DNA of 5,010 nt from Desulfobulbaceae bacterium UBA2775 (GTDB lineage Bacteria > Desulfobacterota > Desulfobulbia > Desulfobulbales > Desulfocapsaceae), in the NCBI GenBank assembly GCA_002352445.1, contig DEIL01000215.1:1-5010 (forward strand), given 5' to 3'. Below are positions 1 through 5,010 of the stretch, in pieces. A program made the position numbers and the translations under genes. Below the pieces are notes generated by a model, which saw nothing but the letters and a program-made list of their open reading frames with translations, made no database searches and was not told the DNA's origin. How positions within the stretch are numbered: position 1 is the first letter of the stretch; each line of letters opens with the position of its first letter.

Positions 1-1671
1 CCTCTGGATACGTTCTATGGCCAGTCCGACCGGATGACGCTGGCCATGAGCCTTAACAATATTCTGGCAAGTCCGACTTTCACTGCCTGGACCCAGGGAG
101 TTCCGTTGGATATTCAACGAATACTCTACTCGGAAACCGGTAAACCGCAGACGGCTATTTTTTCCATTGCCCACCTCAGCGATACCGAGCGAATGTTCTT
201 TGTTACCATGCTGCTTAATCAGTTTACAGGATGGATGCGGAGGCAGCAGGGGAGTTCATCTCTGAAGGCACTTTTATATATGGATGAGATTTTCGGTTAC
301 TTTCCGCCGACGGCAAATCCTCCGTCGAAAAAACCGATGATGCTGCTGTTAAAGCAGGCTCGTGCCTACGGAGTGGGAATAGCGCTGGCAACACAGAATC
401 CTGTTGATCTGGATTATAAAGGGCTGTCGAACATCGGCAGCTGGTTTGTGGGGCGATTGCAAACCCGTCAGGATCAGGACCGGGTTGTGGAAGGTATAGT
501 CGGAGCCAGTGAGGGGAAGCTGGATGTACGACTTGTAAAGAATTTGCTTTCTGATATGAAGGGACGACAGTTTCTGCTTAATTCGGTTCACCTGGAGGAG
601 CCACTGCTCTTTGAAACCAGGTGGGTGATGTCATATCTCAAGGGCCCTATATCAAAAAATGATATCAAAAAATTGATGGGGAAGAAGAGAGAATTAAACA
701 GTGGAAATGATCTGGTTGACAGTCCCGCAGCCTCAAGCTCTCCAGGGTCTCGGGTTTTATTGGATAACCCTCCGGTGCTTGCACGGGGGATTGAGCAACT
801 CTATTTTCTGCAAAACGTGATGAGCGAGGAGGTACGCTTTGAGCCGTGGCTTTGGGCGACATCTTCTGTCAGGTTTTATAACAACCGTCGCAATATAGAT
901 ATTGTCAAAGAAGTTTCTCTACGTCTTTTTCTTGATGAAGGGTTCAGTCGGCCGGACTGGCAAGGTGCCGAGACAGGCGAATATTCGGTTGAGGACTGCC
1001 TTCTGGAGGCTCCGGGTAATTCCATTTTTTATCCTCTTCCCTCAACCTTTTCAGGGATGAAAAACCTCACCAGGCTGAAAAAAGGTTTCTCGGATCATCT
1101 CTATCAAAGTGAACGACAGGAACTTTTTAGAATCAAAGGGACTAAATTTGAGTCTGTTCCGGGAGAGAGTTCCGGGGATTTCAAAGTCCGCTTTAGTGAT
1201 TCCTTACGGGAACAAAAGGACGAGGCTGTTGAAAAACTGAAGGGGAAATATGAGCTTCGCCAGGAGCGGCTTGAGAAAAAACTTCAGACGGCATATAACC
1301 GGCTGGAAAAAGAAAAAGTGGATGTAAAAACCAAAACCACGGATTCGCTTATTTCTTTTGGTGTTGCGGTGGTAGGAGCCTTTTTCGGTAGAAAAGCCCT
1401 CTCTGCAGCAAATATTGGTAAAGCAGCTACAGGGATGCGCAGTGTCGGGCGTGTTGCCAAAGAGCAGAGTGATGTAAAAAGGGCTGAAGATACGGTGATG
1501 GATCTGCAACAGGAGTTGGATGATCTCAGTGTGGAAATAGAAGAGAAAATAAATGCATTGGCAGAAGATTTCAGTATCGATAACCATGAAGTTGAGATAT
1601 TTTCCATAAAGCCGAGGCGAAGTGATATCTTCGATGTGCGCATGGTGTTGTTATGGGAAATGGTAGTTTGA
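1..1671 (+). CDS. HerA/DUF87-family ATP-binding protein, 5'-truncated by window edge
   Basis: The reading frame is open from base 1, so the gene begins upstream and the Met at base 34 is probably internal. The visible part is 556 residues, numbered here from base 1. Walker B is seen as hydrophobics followed by MDE at 94-96. A sensor-like ATQNP lies at 130-134, and GRLQT with a candidate arginine finger, R152, follows. These are hallmarks of the HerA/FtsK-like P-loop ATPase superfamily (DUF87 type), whose better-known members are DNA translocases. Walker A must lie upstream. After the ATPase core comes a Ser/Pro/Gly-rich linker (about 233-250), then a folded region. Next are a charged coiled coil (about 400-449), a short glycine-rich hydrophobic stretch (about 450-465) and a second coiled coil (about 484-525). 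The frame is intact to its TGA. The ATPase assignment is firm. The cellular role (DNA translocation, defence or other) is unknown, and nothing downstream suggests a partner. Confidence 0.88.
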   Translation, partial: PLDTFYGQSDRMTLAMSLNNILASPTFTAWTQGVPLDIQRILYSETGKPQTAIFSIAHLSDTERMFFVTMLLNQFTGWMRRQQGSSSLKALLYMDEIFGYFPPTANPPSKKPMMLLLKQARAYGVGIALATQNPVDLDYKGLSNIGSWFVGRLQTRQDQDRVVEGIVGASEGKLDVRLVKNLLSDMKGRQFLLNSVHLEEPLLFETRWVMSYLKGPISKNDIKKLMGKKRELNSGNDLVDSPAASSSPGSRVLLDNPPVLARGIEQLYFLQNVMSEEVRFEPWLWATSSVRFYNNRRNIDIVKEVSLRLFLDEGFSRPDWQGAETGEYSVEDCLLEAPGNSIFYPLPSTFSGMKNLTRLKKGFSDHLYQSERQELFRIKGTKFESVPGESSGDFKVRFSDSLREQKDEAVEKLKGKYELRQERLEKKLQTAYNRLEKEKVDVKTKTTDSLISFGVAVVGAFFGRKALSAANIGKAATGMRSVGRVAKEQSDVKRAEDTVMDLQQELDDLSVEIEEKINALAEDFSIDNHEVEIFSIKPRRSDIFDVRMVLLWEMVV

Positions 1672-1682
1672 TTACTACGACC

Positions 1683-1696
1683 AGGGTAAACAGGAA
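1683..1696 (+). promoter_or_regulatory. Probable ribosome binding region of the GlcD-like gene
   Basis: Two purine-rich candidates precede the ATG at 1697. AGGG at 1683-1686 has a workable spacing of 10 bases. AGGA at 1692-1695 is only one base from the start codon and is too close to act as a normal Shine-Dalgarno site. The upstream in-frame sequence hits TAG at 1664-1666 with no other ATG, GTG or TTG in between, so 1697 is the earliest possible start. Confidence 0.4.
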
Positions 1697-3085
1697 ATGA
1701 TAGAGAAAAAGATTATTAAGAGTCTAAGAGATATTGTCGGCAAAGACAGTGTCTATACGGAAAACAGTGACAGGATTACCCACTCCTATGATGCGACCCA
1801 GAAGAGTTATCTGCCTGATGTTGTCGTCTATGCAAAATCCGCCGAGCAGGTAAGCGAAATTGTCAAAATAGCCAACAGTCATTCTATTCCCATTCTGGCA
1901 AGGGGGGCGGGGTCAGGCTTTACCGGAGGCACTCTTCCTGTTCAGGGCGGCATTGTTCTGGTGCTTACTCAAATGAACCGGATTCTCTGCATTGATACGG
2001 ATAATTTGATCGCTGTGGTTGAACCGGGGGTTGTGACTTCTGAATTGCAGAGGGAGGTGGAAAAGCTCGGCCTCTTTTACCCGCCGGACCCGGCCTCGAA
2101 GGACTTTTGTACCCTTGGCGGCAATGTTGCGGAATGTGCCGGTGGCCCAAGATGTGTCAAATATGGTGTCACCAAAGATTATATTCTGGGTCTCCGGGTG
2201 GTGACTGCTTCCGGTGAGATAATCAGGACCGGTGGCAGGACGTTAAAGAATGTTGTCGGCTATGACCTGACTAAACTGTTTGTCGGTTCCGAAGGTACTC
2301 TTGGGATTGTTACGGAAATAGTCCTCAAGTTACTGCCGAAGCCGGAAGCCAAAAAGACCATGCTGGTGCAGTTCGAAACCATCGATGGTGCTGCCCGTGC
2401 TGTAGCCGATATTGTCAGGGCAAAGATCGTCCCGACTACACTGGAATTTCTTGACGCCGCAACCATTGGTTGTATCAGGGATATTTCACCTGTCCCTTTG
2501 CCGGATGAGTGTAAAGCAGTGCTTATCATTGAGGTTGATGGTGACAGAGAGGTTATTGAAAAACAAGCTGCCAGGATAATGGATATTATCCAACCTCTTG
2601 GCATCCTTGACACTCGTATAGCTTCCACTACTGAAGAATCAGAAGAGATCTGGGATGTAAGGCGCAAGGTCAGTCCGAGCCTTCGTAAGGTGAATCCTGA
2701 TAAATTTAACGAGGATATTGTTGTTCCACGCTCAAAGATTCCCGAGATGATCAGTACTCTGGAAGGATTATCAGAAAAATATGGGTTGCCCATAGTCAAT
2801 TTCGGCCATGCGGGAGATGGCAATATCCATGTCAACGTGATGGTTGATCTTGCTGAAGTGGGGATGCAGGAGAAAGTAGACAAGGTGATGGAAGAGATTT
2901 TTCACTCAGCGGTGGCACTAGAGGGATCTATAAGCGGTGAACATGGTATAGGTATCTCAAAAATGGATTATCTGGGTATGGAGGTTGACAACGCCACCGT
3001 TGGTTATATGCGACGCATTAAATCCGCCTTTGATCCCAATAATATTCTCAATCCCGGGAAAATATTTCAAAGTACCGAACCATAA
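1697..3085 (+). CDS. glcD: FAD-linked 2-hydroxyacid dehydrogenase, GlcD / D-lactate dehydrogenase family
   Basis: This 462-residue protein belongs to the VAO/PCMH flavoprotein family and probably oxidises D-lactate, glycolate or a related 2-hydroxy acid to the 2-oxo acid. The FAD-binding PCMH domain spans about 37-215. It includes the glycine-rich ARGAGSGFTGG loop at 68-78, PPDPASK at 129-135, GGNVAECAGG at 141-150 and VGSEGTLG at 196-203. The C-terminal FAD-oxidase domain carries FGHAGDGNIHVN at 369-380 and SGEHGIG at 413-419. By analogy with D-2-hydroxyacid dehydrogenases, H371, H378 and E415 would bind a divalent metal and H416 would act as the catalytic base. No signal peptide or membrane segment is evident, so it is likely cytoplasmic or peripheral. 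It lies 10 bases before its probable iron-sulfur partner, as in GlcD-GlcF pairs. E. coli glycolate oxidase also needs GlcE, which is not seen here. In sulfate reducers, similar two-gene pairs act as D-lactate dehydrogenases, so the glcD symbol marks family, not proven substrate. Confidence 0.92.
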   Translation: MIEKKIIKSLRDIVGKDSVYTENSDRITHSYDATQKSYLPDVVVYAKSAEQVSEIVKIANSHSIPILARGAGSGFTGGTLPVQGGIVLVLTQMNRILCIDTDNLIAVVEPGVVTSELQREVEKLGLFYPPDPASKDFCTLGGNVAECAGGPRCVKYGVTKDYILGLRVVTASGEIIRTGGRTLKNVVGYDLTKLFVGSEGTLGIVTEIVLKLLPKPEAKKTMLVQFETIDGAARAVADIVRAKIVPTTLEFLDAATIGCIRDISPVPLPDECKAVLIIEVDGDREVIEKQAARIMDIIQPLGILDTRIASTTEESEEIWDVRRKVSPSLRKVNPDKFNEDIVVPRSKIPEMISTLEGLSEKYGLPIVNFGHAGDGNIHVNVMVDLAEVGMQEKVDKVMEEIFHSAVALEGSISGEHGIGISKMDYLGMEVDNATVGYMRRIKSAFDPNNILNPGKIFQSTEP

Positions 3086-3095
3086 TTAAAAGCCG

Positions 3096-4370
3096 ATGAT
3101 GGGTAAGAATAAGACATTAAAGGACTATGAGCAGCAGATCCGTGAGTGCGTGAAATGCGGTGCCTGCCAGGCCCACTGTCCTACCTACCTGGAGAATCGC
3201 CGGGAGGGGAGTGTTGCCCGTGGAAAAATTGCTCTTGCTGCGGCTCTTCTGGATAAAACCGGTGATCTGGAAAAGAGGTTGCGGCAGGATATCTCCATGT
3301 GTCTGATGTGTGGTTCCTGTGTCGATAAATGTCCCAACAAGGTGCCGACGGATCAGATAGTGGGGGCCATACGAAGGGAGATAACCGAAAATCGCGGCCT
3401 GTCTCTTCTCGGCAGAGGAGTGTCCACTGTTATCGGCAATAAATCCCTGATGAAGGCGGCAATAAAGACCGGTGCTGTTCTCTCTCCTCTCATGCTTAAA
3501 GAAGTTCCCGCATCAAGCGGCCTGCGTTTACGTTTTCCGACCCCGGTGATGAAAGACCGTAGTCTGCCTAAGATCCCGGCTGAGAATCTCTTTGATCTCT
3601 TCCCTGAGTTTATTCAAGGAGATACCAATAAACCCGTTGTCGGCTTTTTTGCCGGTTGTTCGATATCTTTTATATACCCTGAAATCGGCGCATCGATGAT
3701 CTGTCTGCTGCAGAAGATGGGCTATTCTGTCTTTCTGCCGAGATCTCAGAAGTGCTGCGGTATTCCTGCACTTTCTTCGGGAGACGGCAGACTGGTTGAG
3801 AAACTTGCCGAACAGAATATAAAGAGTTTCCAGGAGCACGATGTACAACATATCATAACCTGTTGTGCCTCCTGCAATGGAGGTATAAAGGAATATTACA
3901 GTAGTATGAAGGATGATAACGCTGATTTTACCGGCAAGGTTATTGACTTTAATATATTTCTGGCTGAGCAGGGATTTATTGACGAGATAGCGGAATTACC
4001 AAAATGGCAAAACCGTAAAAAAGTGACCTATCACGACCCCTGCCATTTGAAAACCCAGGGGATTGTCAAAGAGCCCAGGGCGCTTCTCAGGGCCTTACCC
4101 AATGTGGAGTTTGTGGAGATGGATGGCGCCTCTTCCTGCTGCGGTCTTGGCGGGACATTTTCCGTCTACCACTATGAGACAAGCAAGGCAATAGGAGCAC
4201 GTAAGATAGCTGGACTAGAAGCGAGCGGTGCGGAAATGATAGCCACTGCCTGCCCCGGCTGCATTATGCAGTTGCAGGATGTGGTAAATCATGCCGGGCT
4301 GAAAGTGAAGGCAGTTCATATCCTTGACCTGATTGCGGAATCGGTCGGTATTACTTTACCTCCTGAATAG
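3096..4370 (+). CDS. glcF: Iron-sulfur electron-transfer subunit, GlcF/HdrD-like, two CCG domains
   Basis: This 424-residue protein is the likely electron-transfer partner of the upstream flavoprotein, passing electrons from FAD to a quinone or other acceptor. The N-terminus holds two ferredoxin-type [4Fe-4S] motifs: C18, C21, C24, C28 followed by Pro, and C69, C72, C75, C79 followed by Pro. Two cysteine-rich CCG domains follow. The first uses C188, C220-C221 and C257/C260. The second uses C316 (in HDPCH), C348-C349 and C386/C389. All ligands expected of the family appear present. CCG domains are shared with heterodisulfide reductase HdrB/HdrD, where they bind unusual clusters, so HdrD-like is a fair alternative description. 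No transmembrane segment is evident. The start is a tandem ATGATG (3096 or 3099) with no strong Shine-Dalgarno. The 10-base gap from the previous stop suggests translational coupling. Later starts would lose the first cluster. The substrate partner and final acceptor are not shown by the sequence. Confidence 0.92.
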   Translation: MMGKNKTLKDYEQQIRECVKCGACQAHCPTYLENRREGSVARGKIALAAALLDKTGDLEKRLRQDISMCLMCGSCVDKCPNKVPTDQIVGAIRREITENRGLSLLGRGVSTVIGNKSLMKAAIKTGAVLSPLMLKEVPASSGLRLRFPTPVMKDRSLPKIPAENLFDLFPEFIQGDTNKPVVGFFAGCSISFIYPEIGASMICLLQKMGYSVFLPRSQKCCGIPALSSGDGRLVEKLAEQNIKSFQEHDVQHIITCCASCNGGIKEYYSSMKDDNADFTGKVIDFNIFLAEQGFIDEIAELPKWQNRKKVTYHDPCHLKTQGIVKEPRALLRALPNVEFVEMDGASSCCGLGGTFSVYHYETSKAIGARKIAGLEASGAEMIATACPGCIMQLQDVVNHAGLKVKAVHILDLIAESVGITLPPE

Positions 4371-4390
4371 AGAAAATATGTATTGGATCG

Positions 4391-5010
4391 ATGGAATTAC
4401 CAGCCAAAAATAAAGATATGCAGGCGGAAATAAATAAGAAATCGCTAATACAGGATCTGAAAAGTCCGGTCAAAGTGGTCTCAAAGATCATGCAGATGAC
4501 CGCATTTCAGTATTTCTTTACCAAGATTTCTCAGGCGGGTTTTCTCCTCTTTGGCTCAGCGGTATTTGCTTTTATCTGGTCAAATATTGATTCTGCAGGG
4601 TATGACCATTTCTGGCATCAGGAGTTGACTGTTTCTCTTGCCGGTTTTGCTCTCACTCATTCCCTTGTACACTGGATCAACGACGGATTAATGACGATCT
4701 TTTTCCTCACAGTCGGCCTTGAGATTAAAAGGGAACTGCTGGTCGGGGGACTCTCTGATCCCAGGCGGGCTGCACTGCCGGTAGCTGCAGCGGTCGGTGG
4801 TATGGTTTTCCCAGCTGTTATCTATCTCTTTTTTACCTGGGGAACCGGTACTGAAGCAGGGTGGGGAATTCCCATGGCAACGGACATTGCCTTTTCCCTG
4901 GCGGTCCTCAGTCTCCTTGGGGAAAGGGTACCTTTTGGTGTTCGCCTGTTTCTCACTGCTTTTGCCATTGCCGATGATCTCGGGGCAATACTGGTTATCG
5001 CACTGTTTTA
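4391..5010 (+). CDS. nhaA: Na+/H+ antiporter NhaA, N-terminal part, cut by window edge
   Basis: The frame is open from ATG 4391 to the window end (206 full codons, about half of a usual NhaA). NhaA is an inner-membrane antiporter that expels Na+ (or Li+) in exchange for protons and helps control pH and salt. Visible family signatures are WINDGLM at 95-101, VGLEIKREL at 108-116, GIPMATDIAF at 159-168 and AIADDLGA at 192-199. By alignment with E. coli NhaA, D98, E111, T164, D165, D195 and D196 match D65, E78, T132, D133, D163 and D164. The 30-residue spacing from D165 to D195 is identical, so the transport site looks intact. Hydrophobic segments are seen at about 48-64, 100-110, 127-148, 163-176 and 186-206. 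A charged tail makes the N-terminus about 33 residues longer than in E. coli. The start is uncertain: no good Shine-Dalgarno precedes 4391 (only GGA at 4385-4387), and ATG 4418 is an alternative. The gene lies 20 bases after the iron-sulfur gene. Confidence 0.93.
   Translation, partial: MELPAKNKDMQAEINKKSLIQDLKSPVKVVSKIMQMTAFQYFFTKISQAGFLLFGSAVFAFIWSNIDSAGYDHFWHQELTVSLAGFALTHSLVHWINDGLMTIFFLTVGLEIKRELLVGGLSDPRRAALPVAAAVGGMVFPAVIYLFFTWGTGTEAGWGIPMATDIAFSLAVLSLLGERVPFGVRLFLTAFAIADDLGAILVIALF

Noticed and set aside
1204..1643. Two overlapping minus-strand reading frames (1204-1587 and 1284-1643) opposite the ATPase coiled-coil region.
   Set aside because: They overlap each other and a strongly supported plus-strand gene, and their translations show no recognisable domain. 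They are shadow frames.
1672..1696. Possible promoter or terminator between the ATPase gene and the flavoprotein gene.
   Set aside because: The gap is 25 bases with no stem-loop, T-run or paired -35/-10 elements. A promoter inside the end of the ATPase gene cannot be excluded but is not visible.
1902..1907. Run of six G in the flavoprotein gene, a possible slippage or phase-variation site.
   Set aside because: The run is short and falls on codons for the conserved glycine-rich FAD loop (RGAGSG). The frame is intact on both sides, so it follows from protein constraint.
2260..2883. A 207-codon minus-strand frame opposite the flavoprotein gene.
   Set aside because: It mirrors a conserved coding region, its Ser/Thr/Ile-rich translation is typical of an antisense shadow, and it has no recognisable motif.
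4378..4413. Short reading frame starting at ATG 4378 (11 codons) that overlaps the nhaA start and could be a leader peptide.
   Set aside because: It has no ribosome binding site, no leader-like codon run and no attenuator hairpin nearby. It is most easily explained by chance.

Overview
The window looks like ordinary chromosomal DNA from an anaerobic or facultative Gram-negative bacterium. The best guess is a sulfate-reducing or sulfur-cycling Desulfobacterota (Desulfobulbales-like). The grounds are the lineage flavour of the proteins, a two-subunit GlcD/GlcF-type dehydrogenase without a GlcE gene between or directly after the two subunits, and a moderate base composition. This is an inference from protein character, not from a database match.

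Layout: four genes lie on the + strand, tightly packed and co-directional. (1) Bases 1-1671 hold the C-terminal part of a large HerA/DUF87-type ATP-binding protein; its start and Walker A lie upstream of the window. (2) Bases 1697-3085 hold an FAD-linked oxidase of the GlcD / D-lactate dehydrogenase family. (3) Bases 3096-4370 hold its partner, a GlcF/HdrD-like iron-sulfur protein with two ferredoxin-type cluster motifs and two CCG domains. (4) Bases 4391-5010 hold the N-terminal ~206 residues of an NhaA Na+/H+ antiporter, which runs off the right edge. The three gaps are 25, 10 and 20 bases, leaving little room for internal promoters or terminators, and I see no hairpin terminator in any of them. 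The genes could therefore form one transcription unit.

How they may work together: the FAD subunit would oxidise a 2-hydroxy acid (D-lactate, glycolate or a relative) and pass electrons through the iron-sulfur subunit to a membrane quinone or other carrier. NhaA would exchange Na+ for H+ at the membrane. A link between them through pH/Na+ balance during organic-acid use is possible but unproven. The ATPase has no obvious metabolic connection and may be only a neighbour.

I see no RNA gene, CRISPR array, insertion sequence, integrase or notable repeat. No stretch over 300 bases lacks a gene. I found no convincing previously undescribed system here. The least understood item is the ATPase with its unusual coiled-coil C-terminus.
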